A DNA stretch of 64,000 bases from Polytrichum commune (Eukaryota; Streptophyta; Polytrichopsida; Polytrichales; Polytrichaceae): positions 38,011,081 to 38,075,080 of the forward strand of contig OX485809.1 in the NCBI GenBank assembly GCA_950295325.1, in the 5' to 3' direction. Every line of letters begins with the position of its first letter. Positions within the stretch are counted from its first letter, which is position 1. Positions 46,851 through 58,455 of this stretch are shown here, one piece after another. Made by a program: the position numbers and the translations under genes. Below the pieces are notes generated by a model, which worked only from the letters and a program-made list of their open reading frames with translations, did not search any database and was not told the DNA's origin.

Positions 46851-47354
46851 AGGGCCACTTCACACACGAGAGACTGGGAGCCCGTGACCGTTACACTTCA
46901 AAGCACTCTCATTGGTGGAAAAGGCGGAGCCGGTCCAAGTTCGCTACTTCACACCCATCCTTGAGGGACCAACGGAGTATGTGAATGCAAGATGGACGTA
47001 AAGTCTACATGGATTTCTACATGGCATCGAATGGATCATGTTTCATGGTCACTTGGATTATTTTCAGAAAGCACCTCTTGGAGGTAGGCCTAACACGAAA
47101 CTGGGAGACCATGGCACTACGAAGGCTCAACATTGTTGATTTATTCTAGTTTATCATGTGTGAGGACCTGCATGAATAGAAATTCATTGAATAGCACTTG
47201 GTTGAGGGTCTGGTCACATATGACTTCACACTACATGTGAGGGTCCGTGACCACACTACATGATTTTGGAGGTGTCGTGCACGGCCTCTGGACACTTACT
47301 TTGGGCTCTCACAATTCCATGGTCATGGCTCTTGGCTCGTGTGTGAAGTGGCCC
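46851..47354 (+). mobile_element. GGGCC-ended TIR element inserted in dispersed repeat A
   Basis: 504 bp between AGGGCCACTTCACACACGAG and CTCGTGTGTGAAGTGGCCC. The interior matches 42692-43198. It interrupts repeat A: the left flank GTGTTTCTAAGT and right flank AAGTCCAACCAG rejoin to match the undisturbed GTGTTTCCAAGTCCAACTGG at about 31739-31758. That supports a short duplication including AGT. Confidence 0.82.
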
Positions 47355-47520
47355 GAAGTCCAACCAGTTTACATGTTGTGATCTTCCGGTTTTCCTTTAC
47401 TAATCTGAGGTATCTTCTACAAATTCCATTAAAATGATCGGTACTTTTTCTTAAAGTCTTGAACATCAACCAGTTATTTCTCAAACTCAACCGGTTCATT
47501 TGTGTAACTCAATGGTCGGT
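47355..47520 (+). repeat. Dispersed repeat A, copy 3
   Basis: It continues the repeat interrupted at 46850. It shares TCCAACCAGTTTACATGTTG, CTTGAACATCAACC and CAAACTCAACCGGTTCAT with the other two copies. Confidence 0.65.
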
Positions 47521-50004
47521 TCTCCTTGTTCATTAGGCAATAGCTTTTAAGCAATTGACAAAATTATACATCCAAATTCTTGTGTTGAATTCAACATTCT
47601 ATTTCAAATTGGGAAAACTGGATCTTAAAGAAGAGAAGATTGCAAAGTTCCCCATTGAACAAATTAAGGTAGCCGATCCATTCTTGACCACCACCCCATT
47701 TTCCCATAGGCCAACATAATTCCATGCAACACAAAATCAATCTCCGATTAGTCTGGACATGGCATGGTCAAAAATCCAACTTAACCAAGTTGACAACTAG
47801 GTTTTGATTGCAAGCAGAAAGAAAGAAAAATACCCCCATATCTAAATATCGGCATGAATGTGAGCCCGTTGGCCCTATGCTGATCATGGCATTCCTTGAT
47901 GCAACATAATGTGTTATGCCTCCTTTGGGAGGTGGGCTCTAATGGTGTATTGGTTATCCTATTTCATTAGGGAGGGGGGATGGGGGCTTGTTTGTTGTCT
48001 AGTTTTCTTTTGTTTACGACTAAGTATGTGAGGTATTGGATGACATTTTGGTGTTTATTTCTCATGAGGGTTTTAATGTTGGATTTTGAGATTTTCAATT
48101 TGGTAAGTTAATCTATGGAGTGTTCATGTATAGCTCCTCTTACTCCGGCTGTGATGGTAATGAGGGGTTTGGTTTTCCATCCATTATTTTGTATGGTGTT
48201 AATTAGTGGGTCGTATTTGATGTGCTTGTGCGTGAGGGCTTGTTCGGGGAATATGTCGTGGCAATATGTGAATTTGATGAATTGGACTGTGTGTGTGGTG
48301 TGATTGCAAGGATACTAAGGTGGCACAAATTATCGATTACAGGAATCAAGACTTCTTTGTTTTGTAAACGATCAGTGATTGAAAATAAGATAGCGTGTAT
48401 CACGAGTACAGGTCGATAAGAATATCCACTTAGAGAATTCATAGCGATTTGATCATTGTGAGAAAGAAAGAAATAAAGAAAAAAATGAAAAAAATACGAA
48501 TTGCTTCATCTGTTTATCTCTCTACACCAAGATTTTTTCTTTGATCATACCTAAACTACAAATATGCTAAATTGTTTAAGTAGTTGAGAATGGGTCACCT
48601 ACCTTACATAGTTCTTATTTTGCGGCCTGACCATTGGCTTAGCTTTGAAGTGATGAAGGTGGGCTTAAGAGAGGGAAGAGAAAAACCTTGAGATGGACTT
48701 CGAATACAAACTCAACAAGTGATCAACACAGTCGTTAACTCCATTTCACAAACTCCCGTACTTTGTGTGAAGGCATATTTTGCTCAAAGTTAATGGTTCG
48801 AAACATGTGGAAATTGGAATGGTCAAAATAGTGTAACAACCAACTGCTTTCCGGACTTAATTTATCCCCACCATCAGTGGCCAAATGTCTGCTGGTGGTC
48901 CAAAATAGTGATATACAGTCAAGTCCAGGATGTTCAGAAAAACATTTTTATAATCATTCAACACTTTGCTAATAAATGTGGACACACAAAATATTAAGAG
49001 AGTTTAAGAATTCTTACTTGATGAAGACACTGTTTGAACACACAAAATCCCTTCATATCCAATAAGTACAAACCCGTGAGTACATAGAAAATTAGATGGA
49101 TTGGGCATGCAAATGACATGAGATCTGAACTTCTATAAAACTTTGCACGAACCCTTCTAGCCAATATATGTTCTTTTTATTCGGCTATGTGGTAACTTTT
49201 TGCTACGTGTCACCCCCTCGGTGCTAAATTATTGAAGGGCTCCCCAATTGTTGTCTAGATTGGAAAACCTAAAAACTTGTTGGCCATTGATGTGGATAGC
49301 GGGACGGTTGATGTGAGGGGGCCATGGGTGGGCATCACATGGTGTTTTTGCAGCCGTGGATGGAGCCACATTCATCCTACAATGAAAAGTTTAGGAGCCC
49401 ATCCCCTCGCCCTTAACCCTAAAGCTAACCATCCCTTCTCCCTTGGCGGCCCCTACTAGCCATTCAAATCCTCCCAGTGAGTCTTCCTCCTCTTCTTGGT
49501 GATCATCGTAGTTGTCTTTAACCAAATTGCCATGTTCCTCCTCTTCATCACTGTGTTCCTCTTCTAAATTATCGTGTTCCTTCTCTTCATCGTCGTGTCT
49601 TTCTATTCGTTGGTTCCTTCCCTTGGTCATCATGGTTGTCCTCCTATTTGCCCTCCTATCCATAGTGCATGTCTTCATGTTCGTCATGGCGTGCTCTACT
49701 TCATTGTGGTTGTCATCCTATTCACTGTGGCCATCCTCCTGTTCGCCATGGCCTGCTCCAGTTCACCATGGTCATCGTCCTATACGCCATCGGCCTCACA
49801 CATTTCTTGTTGTTTTGCAAGCTATTGATTTGTTGTGCAACACTTAAGTGCTTAGCCCTTGCTGCAATGGTTTTGTGGTTTCAAGACCTTTGTTGCATCA
49901 TCAACTGTAGTTGAATGTGTTGTTGGTTAGTGCCTCTGAGTTTCAAACCCTTTGCTTGGAAGTTGTTTTTGTTTTTGCGGGGAATGATACTCTTGCTGGA
50001 CTTC
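47521..50004. other. Gene-less stretch with low-complexity CTT-rich tract
   Basis: No gene is called. Positions 49480-49640 are a decayed CTCTTCATC/TTCCTC repeat whose minus strand encodes an acidic low-complexity frame; the adjoining frames at 49512-50160 overlap one another and are chance. The segment at 48150-48290 is weakly similar to 36290-36400. Confidence 0.45.
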
Positions 50005-52527
50005 TTTGTATGCATTACAATTGTTTTTGTATTTTACCTTTGTCTTGGTCATAGCAGCAACCATAGCCATACTTGTGGCAATGGCTCCGACTCTAGCCCT
50101 TCCCAAGGGATTCAAGTTCTGTAGATTTTTCTCTAGAGTAGACCCTAATGCCACTAGCACTAGTCAAGTGCCTTCTGTTGATATTGTTGTTCCCACTCTT
50201 GAGGGTAGTGTGCAACCAACAACTCCTATTGGTGATAATCTAATAAGGCTTAAAAAAGATTTTTTTTATGATATCATGTAATTTCAATCTTTTATGGAAT
50301 TTTTTTCCTTGGCCTCTACAAATATATATATATGGAGCTAAGTATGTCTAGAAATACGGGTAAGTAATGACAAAAAGAAATCCTATGAGAATAATCGCCA
50401 ATTCCAATTCCTTTGGTTGCCTCTTTTTCTTTGGGTAGAGCTTATCTACAAGGATGAGGAAGCAACCAAGGTGATTTGCAAAGTGTGTTCCAAATTTTGT
50501 GGAAAGTCAATAGTGTTAGTGGCCAAGAATGATAATTTGTGGAAACACCTAGGGAGGAAAATAGCAAAAAGCATAGGCCATGGGTGGCAATTGGGGAAAA
50601 ATACATTGACTACAACTCAACCCACAATCAAAATGAGAGACTTTTCGCAACCATACCCACAGATTGCATTCAAGTGCAAGTGGGTGAGTCCATGGTTATA
50701 GCTAGGAAGAAGAAGTGGGTTCAATTTGGCACCCTTTTGCACTTGTTCACTCAAGGGAGGTCTATCATAGACTACCCTTGAAATGCATGTGTTGTTTGAA
50801 ATCTTGAAACTGAAAAAAAAAAAAAAATCCACACCATCATTGGAGTGACAATAGTGGGTGGGAGATGGCACAAACCATAGAGTGTGTAGTCTTAAATAAA
50901 ACAAAGGAGATCATGCAAGTTGCTACCTTCTTTAGTTTGGCATGTGATGAAGTGACTTTGGTAAATTATCAATCATGGATTAGTGTCCATGGTTATGTCT
51001 TGAGAGATTGGAAGCGAATCCCTTTGCTGCTTACCCTAGAGAGAGTTGTTGAAGGAGGGACAACATATAACCTCACTAGCGTCATCGCCAACGTTGCCCA
51101 TGCTTATGAAGGTCTTTCAGAGCAAAAGATTAGAGGGTTTGATCACATTTGGGGCAGATGGGGTGTCCACATTCCAAGGTACAAATTCGGGCGTTACTAT
51201 GCAACTTATCAACAAGCATGCCCCTTCATGGTGGGTGTCCATTGTATGGCACATTGTACCAACCTTGTTGTGCAAACCCTTTCAGGATTTCGAGGTGTTG
51301 AAACATATAGAAGATCTCTTGGCAACACTATATTCTTACTTCGACTCCTCCCCCGAGCAAACTCTTGAGTTTCAAAAGTTTGCAACTTGTGTGGAATCCA
51401 AAGGTAACAAAATACTTAGAAATGTGAAGACCACTTGGAAATCTATGTTTGGCCCAACAAAGATAGTGCTTGAGGAATACAAAGTGTTGGTGATGAAGAT
51501 GGCGGTGGATGCACCCAAGGAGTCAGCAGCAAAGAAGAATTTATCCATGCTCTTAGATTGGCATAATATGCTCATTGTACCTTATTTAATGTCCATGTTG
51601 CACTATGTGAATTCACTCATTAAGTTTGCACAGAGTACAACATGCTACATTGTGGATTTCATTTTTGTAGTAAAGATTTGCCAAGGTGATCTATATTGAT
51701 TATATGTAGATCCAATGTTTGCTTTCCATATAGAAGAGTTCAATACATTTAGGTCCTTGGCAAATGACACATCCTTGGTAAGATATTTTGTTGTTGTCAT
51801 GAGGAGGACCACCTTGTCTTCAAGGTTGCAAGTGTCTCCCACATGGCTAGGATGAGGTTTGTAGCCTTCCTAGGGCAATGGGAAGAGGTGAACAAGATTG
51901 ACCGTGAGGTGATCCTTGGTGAGGTGTAATGGCAACTAATCAATGCAGCAAAACACCTTGTAGAGGAGTTAGACAAATGTTTCCCACACCAAGATGTGAT
52001 GTGTGCCTTGGGCATATGCTACCCCCAATGTTGGCTAACCGATAGATTTGAAACTAGATATCCTATGCATATTGCAACATTGAAAACATTTTATGGGACA
52101 ACAAAGAAGTCGTGGGTACCTATAGACATTGAGACCGAGGATGTTCATGAGTGGGGTGTCTCCACCCGTGGATATCCACAACCTTGAGCTTCAAAGCTCC
52201 TTCAAAGTCACCATGATATCAAATACTTAGGCTGCCATGTCCTTACCCATGACCAAAGAACCCAATGTCCCAACTTTGGCGCAAGCTTTCTAGCAATGAC
52301 CTCATCTTAGCAAAGTTCTCCAAGTTCATGAAAGTTGGTAAGATTGCCCATGTGCAAGTGTTAGGAAGTGTGAAAGATGAGTGAACATTCAACTCCTTGT
52401 CCTTTTTGAAGAGCAAGTTGAGGAACCAGCTCACAACCGACCTAGACTTGGTGGTGCACATGTTTGCACAAGACTTTTACACCTTGAAAACATTCCCTTA
52501 CCAAGTAGCAATATCGGGTTGGAAAAC
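50005..52527 (+). pseudogene. Decayed hAT-type transposase with BED-like finger
   Basis: The remnant reads in order across several frames. There is a Cys-rich BED-like segment (VICKVCSKFCGKS, about 50472-50510, with NLWKHLGRK following), then a core LACDEVTLVNYQSWISVHGY (about 50938-51000), ITFGADGVSTFQGTNSGV (about 51130-51200), GVHCMAHCTNLVVQTLS (about 51232-51285), and a helical region to 51640. The dimerisation-region tail is LRNQLTTDLDLVVHMFAQ (about 52412-52470), followed by a stop. This layout is that of plant hAT-derived proteins with a DUF4371-like region. Frameshifts near 51130, 51230 and 51300 and stops after 51690 make it inactive. No flanking target duplication was found. Confidence 0.8.
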
Positions 52528-53715
52528 TTAGAGGGGAAGAGTGAATGAGTTCTAATGTATGTTGCTCCAAATAGTTTCAAAGTGCAATGGTAATGGATTG
52601 TATGCACAAGTGAGGGGCACCTAATGAGAGCCAAGTAGTGGCTTGGAAAATGAAGGACTAACATATTAGAAGATAGTTCTATGAGAGGTACCTAATGTAG
52701 TGAACTTGCACTCAATTTTTGGAACATGACTAGGCATGGCATGGATTTATACATCAAGAGTCTGGTGTCAAACTTTGAACCATGTGTGGCATGCTTGGGG
52801 GTGCAAATCCTTCATGACCACTTGTGGAAGGCACACTAGCTATTGCCTAGATTACAGATTTTTGTTAGGGTGGTAGATGGATTCTGCAAATATGAGGTTT
52901 TGCAAGCCGTTCCACTCTACAAAGGGCAAGGTCCAAAGACCACGGTTCAATTCCCTTGTGGAACAAATTTTTAATGTTCTTTACATTGTTACATGAACAA
53001 TTTAGGAAGTGGGTGCCACATGCTAGCTCCACCTCCCCAAAATATAGCCACATACACACGCCACGGAAAATTATGTCTAACCACATACATATACCTTGCA
53101 TAGCATCTTGCATTTGCCATATTATGAGTCATCCCAAATCGCCAACTGAGTCTCTTTAACCTCACTCAAAGTGCCTCAAAAGCTAGTGGATGGGCCAGGA
53201 GCCAATGAATGCACCCATTTCTTTTCAGAAAAAAAACACATGCTAGAGCACCTGCATAAATCACCAATAGAGAAAATGGCATTCCGAATGGCCAACAAGC
53301 AGTTACACAAGGAAACCAGCACATACAGAAAATCCATTGTGCCACTTCCATGAGATGGTGCAACTCTCCGAGGCATGTACATAAGGAGATCCAAGGCATA
53401 TTCTGTAATATCACAAATTCGATCCTTGAGCTGACATTCTTGAGTTATAGACTCCAGACTGTTGCCAAGATGTACAAAATTCACCAGATCTCAAAAGTTC
53501 AGAAGGACCCAATTGAGTCAGAAATTTCTTGATCATGGTAAAACTGAACTTTTACCAATTCATGACATATGAGCACCTTAAACGAGAAACTACCAGGTTG
53601 AAACTTTTTGGGCAGGGCTGCACATTACACCAACATTTCCCCCTTGTTGACGTTTTTAAATAAGGTAAAAGCCTAATTGCATAGAAATTGGACCGCAAGT
53701 TCTCAATTTACTTAC
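52528..53715. other. Downstream flank of RPAC2 with an unexplained minus-strand frame
   Basis: No independent gene is established. The minus strand at 53176-53484 is open for about 100 codons, preceded by an acceptor-like TTCTGAACTTTTGAG. It contains a protein-like stretch (CDITEYALDLLMYMPRRVAP) that I do not recognise. It could be part of a long RPAC2 3' UTR, an alternative last exon or chance. A B-box-like GGTTCAATTCC at about 52944 lacks a matching A box. Confidence 0.4.
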
Positions 53716-53826
53716 CACATCACTGATGGTTGACATACTCATCTGTTCCGCATTGAGGCAGGATTTACATCAATGTGATCAGAGTCTTTCCTGTGTTTGG
53801 TTGCTGATGAATCTCTGACAGATCAA
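53716..53826 (-). other. Candidate additional 3' exon of the RPAC2 gene
   Basis: On the minus strand, a strong acceptor (GTTCCTTTTTTCAG) and a consensus donor (GTAAGT) bracket 111 bp just downstream of the annotated stop. If exon 3 is spliced at CAAG/GTGTGA (exon end 53939), this exon joins in phase and gives a 116-residue protein with a different tail. Otherwise it may be a spliced 3' UTR exon. Confidence 0.45.
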
Positions 53827-53867
53827 CTGAAAAAAGGAACAAATCCAGTCAGGCTATTCAACAGCAC

Positions 53868-56800
53868 CTAGGGATGGTTTTTGACACTGCCCGAATGTTG
53901 AGAAGTTATGCCAGACTTCATGCTCATTTCTGTCACACCTTGTGTAACGTTGAATCCCTCAATTGCTCTGTTGAATGTGCTTATCACCTGCTGGTTCATA
54001 GCTACAAGATCATTCAGAGAATCTTTCAGCACATCCCTTGCAGGTACACCTGCAATGAAGTTGTACCCATCAGAGTGGTTTCAAGTGCTTTTGACGCTTT
54101 CGTGTCTACAAAGAATTCAAGATAAATGAAGGATTCACATATCTTTATGCTTTTATATCCCTACTCTCAAGGCAGGAGATATTTGGGCCTTGCAATTAAG
54201 CATTACAAAAAAACAGAATTACCTCCAGATGATTCAAGTGCTACTTCCAAATGGTTCCAATGCCCCAAAATCGAAATTATAAATGTACTAATAAGGTACC
54301 CACTACACAACACATCTTCTCAACTCCTTCCATGTTCTAAAACAGAAAATCAACCAGAATGTTAACTGCTACTTGAGTCAACCTTCTGAGATCAGATATG
54401 GAACATCAAGCATTGACTACCACATGAATACGGCAAACCACTTGAAGCTTATGTTGCTAAATTATGCAGAATGTGATGGTTGATCATGAGTAGCTGCAAC
54501 AATTCTGATCTTTGAATGACTTGGACTATGATGCTGCCATTACTGTTCACTCGAGACATGCAAGGACGACAAAAATCATTTCCAAACTGGCCCTGTTTAC
54601 TACCCCTATATATCTCCATATTCAGGAATAACATTTCATGAGTTGTCCTTCAGGTAAATACATCATATATGAAAGCTCAGTTGTATGAAAGAAAACGTGT
54701 ACTCACCAGTGGTTTGAACTCGTATGTTGATGCGATTCTCAGATGGATGGGGAACGCTATAACCACAGAAGGCTACGCGAGGACTGCAATAAGTGAGTAT
54801 GTCAACATGATCAGAACTTCATCATGTGACTGTACAGACACAATAAGATCCCCCAATTGAGAAGAGGAGCACAAAAAAAAACAATAAGGGTCTGAGCAAC
54901 AATCAAAAGACATCTTTGCAACATGGCCACAGTCCAATTTACAAACATAAGTGTTATTTTTAGTCCAACATTTACACACGAGACCTATGGTCTTCATTTG
55001 GAGCTCTTATTCAACTTAAAGGCCACTTTTACTAGAAACACAAGCACAACTTGTGGTAAACAGTTATGACATCAAAACCAATTATAGGAACTTGTGATCT
55101 GCAAGTGGAACTTGATTCTTGAGGTACGAAGGGAAATCAAGCTAGGACTTTACAAATAAGAACAATATGCTCCATTGGACACTTTGACCTTCCCATAGGT
55201 CAAACGTGGAAACTCAACTGAATAGGAACATTTGGGCATTATATATAGTGGGATTAGAACATGGCAGTCACCTTTTCATTTTTGATACCCATATTTTTAA
55301 AAAATCATATCTTGTTGGTTGGAAAAATTTTAATTGTTTGGTAGTGAGAAAAAAGGATATACACACAAATGCAATTTTTTTTTAAAAGGTTTGTGTATGT
55401 ATACTAGATAAAATCGACTTTAATAAAGTCTATATAAATTTATACATACATGTTCTGAATCATTCAAGAAATAGGCTTAGAACACCAAAGAATGTACTAC
55501 ACGGATTGTTTGATCCATCCAACTCTCACAACATTAAAAACTAAGGCCCTACTTGAAAAGTTATAAGTTATCCAAAAACTCAACCCAGAATATTCGGCAT
55601 AAGCAAATAACAATGCAGACATCCTTGGAAGTGGCTATGAGAATCAAATAGCAGCAACATTACAGTCATAAAGCTTATATTCTAATTGGATCACGCCCAA
55701 ACCAATGGTACCATTGCTTCACTGGCCCCAGGCAAATGGTGATGAGAGCGTGGGGTTGTAAGAACATAACTCTACGACCACCGGTTATTGATAGGATAAC
55801 ATAAATTGTACTCTGCCATCGACTCTCAAGAAAGTGGAACTATCTATCTGTCACCTTCAAAAAGACAACCTATGAAAAATTACAAAATCAACCCTACCTA
55901 AGTCCCAGCTGAACACAAAAGCTTCAGTTAGATTTTGAGATTTCCACCGGAAGCTTGAATGGATTCAAGTACTATCATGGCTATGACAGCAGATTCAGAG
56001 AAACAATCTTGTTGACAGGATCAAACCAATATGCGGACATTAACTAATAACAGTGGTAGTGCTTGAATACCATTCAATCTCGAAATCACCCGATGGTTCC
56101 CAATTTCATACAGTAAGCAGGGCTAACTTACTTACTCGTCTTCAATAGACACCTGTATTTGAGTGGTGTGCAGTTAGGTGTGGATCAAAGAATGGACACC
56201 AAAAGGACATGCATTTAAAGAGATTGAACTACGTGAACAGAATTTGTTATAGGCTCAATAGTCGGCATCAGTGCATAACTTAGTTATTTTTTAATAACTA
56301 AGTTATGGATATGAGCTCTGAAAATTATGAGGAAATGTCTATGGGCAGCAAGATATGGGTTTGCTAATCATCTTGCACTAATTCTGTGTTTCGTATTCTA
56401 CGAGAAGTGGGTGCAAAGCTAGAAGTGACCTTTTAAGGCCCGCTTACAATACATGTGCTAATTACAATAATTGCAATACAATAAGGTATGTGTGCCTAAT
56501 TCCAACATTATAATAATATGGGCAACTATATTTGAGTGGTATGTGGTTGCATGTGGATCTTGGAATGGATACCAAAAACATATCACGTGTTTAGAAGAGA
56601 TTGGACTACATGCTCAACTATGCTAACCATTCTAGGCTCAATTGTCATCAACATAATTGGGAGGACCTTTATGACCATTTAATGAGCACAAGAATCCTCA
56701 CTTTCATAACGAATAAGATATTCATATGAGCTCCATATATTATGAGGCACATGGCTCCGGACACAATTTGGAATTGCTAAACATCTCGCACTAATTGCGT

Positions 56801-57074
56801 GTTTCATATCCTACGAGAAATGAGCGCAGAGAGAAAAGTATCCGAATAACACACGTCTGCCTTATATCTCTCACATCATACGCTCTACAAATTAGGTGTC
56901 GAACCACGCTACACCAATGGAAAGAGCAAAACGTAACTCTTTGACACGATGGCGGACGGTAATGTAAGCTTACTCCTTATTGAGCACAAAACGAAGTGAA
57001 TTTCCGAGTGTATGATCTTCGTCCATGATGGAAAATGTCGCGTTTCGAGGATCCGAGTCCCCTCCGAGCTCCAT
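53868..57074 (-). CDS. RPAC2: DNA-directed RNA polymerases I and III subunit RPAC2 (AC19), three exons
   Basis: Small alpha-like subunit (RPB11/AC19 family) that dimerises with RPAC1 (AC40) in the nuclear Pol I and Pol III cores. Coding exons on the minus strand are 57074-56974, 54783-54707 and 54049-53868, giving 119 residues. Exon 1 ends in DEDHTLGNSLRFVLNK, the family signature. Exon 2 gives PRVAFCGYSVPHPSENRI and INIRVQTT. Exon 3 begins GVPARDVLKDSLNDLVAMNQ, the second dimerisation helix, and ends in a variable tail. Introns are GT-AG (donors GTAAGC and GTGAGT; acceptors TTATTGCAG and TTCATTGCAG) with phases 2 and 1 that restore the frame exactly. The start ATG is preceded by an in-frame stop. 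Intron 1 is about 2.2 kb and carries repeats. The C-terminus is less certain because of a possible extra exon. Confidence 0.92.
56150..56450 (-). mobile_element. Diverged TAAGGTAGAC-family copy in RPAC2 intron 1
   Basis: In reverse orientation it shares AGTTAGGTGTGGATCA, AAAGAGATTGAACTAC, ATCATCTTGCACTAATT and TATTCTACGAGAAGTGGG with the adjacent copy. It contains a perfect 15-bp-stem hairpin with a TTTT loop at 56274-56307. Ends are approximate. Confidence 0.55.
56274..56307. repeat. Perfect 15-bp hairpin in RPAC2 intron 1
   Basis: CATAACTTAGTTATT and AATAACTAAGTTATG are exact complements around a TTTT loop. It lies within a worn MITE copy and has no counterpart in the other copies I compared. 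Confidence 0.8.
56482..56874 (-). mobile_element. MITE, TAAGGTAGAC family, in RPAC2 intron 1
   Basis: 393 bp between TAAGGTATGTGTGCCTAAT and ACACACGTCTGCCTTA, in inverted orientation relative to 32741-33125. It aligns through TGTGGATCTTGGA, AGAAGAGATTGGACTAC, GACCATTTAATGAGC and GCACTAATTGCGTG. It ends about 100 bp from the exon 1 donor and does not disturb it. Confidence 0.7.
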
Positions 57075-57316
57075 TGCGGCACTTGCAGAGCTTTTCGACG
57101 TCAATCCACCAGTTCTGTGGTTGCCTTTCAATCAACCTCAAGCTCTGAGGTCAGAAAATAAATCTATCCAATTCTGTCTGCATGATGCAATACCTTGCAT
57201 GAGTAAGATAGCACGAATGCTAATAAAAAAACCCACACAGAAGCAACTGCGTTACAGGCGATGGTTCTCATGCCCTTCGAGACTCGAATCTGTCTCGACC
57301 AAATTGTAGTTGTTGT

Positions 57317-57350
57317 AAACCCTAATCAGAAGCCTATCACCAAACCCTAA
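57317..57350 (+). promoter_or_regulatory. Two telo-box motifs upstream of RPAC2
   Basis: AAACCCTAA occurs twice (57317-57325 and 57342-57350), about 245-275 bp upstream of the RPAC2 start codon. In plants the telo box is enriched in promoters of ribosome-biogenesis and translation genes. That is established knowledge and fits a Pol I/III subunit gene; its activity here is inferred. Confidence 0.55.
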
Positions 57351-57352
57351 AG

Positions 57353-58455
57353 AATGTATCTTTGCAAGTTTGCTCTGTCGCAGAGTGCCATGTCATCATG
57401 GCTCTATAATTTTACATTTTAAGGTAGACAAAAAGCCTATACCATTTATTGCTTCCCCCCACACATTAGAAGTGGCATTTGGTATTAAAATCTTATGTCC
57501 TGTATGGACTTTTTGTCCAAATGACAAATTTTAAAAAAAGTGGATGGGGATGTAAAGAAATCATTTTTACTCTGATTTTTCTTGTGGTTTTATAGACGGC
57601 ATATGTACTTATCACGATGGCAAGAAAATGAATCAAAATTAATAAGGGAATATCTTTTCTTTAATCACAAATTTGGTACAACTGTTTTGAAAATCACTCT
57701 GCAACTGGTGAACTTAGACTTGTGATGTTTACGGAATTCACCAATATTTTGTTACATGCACTTCAAGAAATTTTTTTTCCAAACACCAATTATTTAGATG
57801 TGAATTTTAGATCAACATCATCAAAGTTTGCGTCACAAAGGTTTCGCTTTTTAACCTTACAATCCTCAATTCAAGATACATGAATAATGTGGTCCCTATG
57901 TGGAAAAGGCTTGGGCCTTTACAGGTTAATTGCAAAATGGAATCCTAGGCTATGTTTTCCACTTTCTTCAATTAGCTAACATCATAATTTTGGCATGTCA
58001 CATTCCAAATTTATCCATTTTGAGTTCAAATTTAATGACTCCAAATTATGTTGGGAATCCTATTTATAGATTTAAAAGCACTTCATGAGGGTTTATAGTT
58101 TCATGGTGGGTCCCACATATCTCCTTTTACTTCCATATGTGGGGTTACTTTTGAGCTTACATTTCCACGTATTATGAGTTAGCGTATCTTGGCACACTTA
58201 GAGCAAGGCATGGGACAACTTAGAAAAATGGATGCAAAGTGAATGACAATATATTCTAAATACCTGAAGAGCCAATGAGACAACCAAGGAAGCCCAAAAA
58301 ACCAAATACCAATACCAAAAAAACAAAAAACAAAAAACAAAAAACAAAAAACAAACATAAGTGGGTACCATGAAATATGTGCTTTGAACACAAAATTACA
58401 CATCAACAACTTTGCATGTACAATACATTTGCTAATTTAGTTTCAATGTTTGTCA
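57353..58455. other. Gene-less stretch upstream of RPAC2
   Basis: AT-rich, without a recognised gene. A (CAAAAAA)n tract lies at about 58317-58356. The 94-codon plus frame at 57025-57309 is antisense to RPAC2 exon 1 and is not a gene. Confidence 0.5.

Noticed and set aside
49391..49687. Acidic 98-codon minus-strand frame
   Set aside because: It comes from a decayed CTCTTCATC-type low-complexity tract; there is no domain outside the repeat.
52900..52960. B-box-like GGTTCAATTCC on the plus strand
   Set aside because: There is no A box 30-60 bp upstream and no cloverleaf; it is a single weak motif.
57025..57309. 94-codon plus-strand frame beginning at a good ATG
   Set aside because: It is antisense to RPAC2 exon 1, whose minus-strand reading carries the family signature with exact splice phasing; the plus frame has no recognisable motif.
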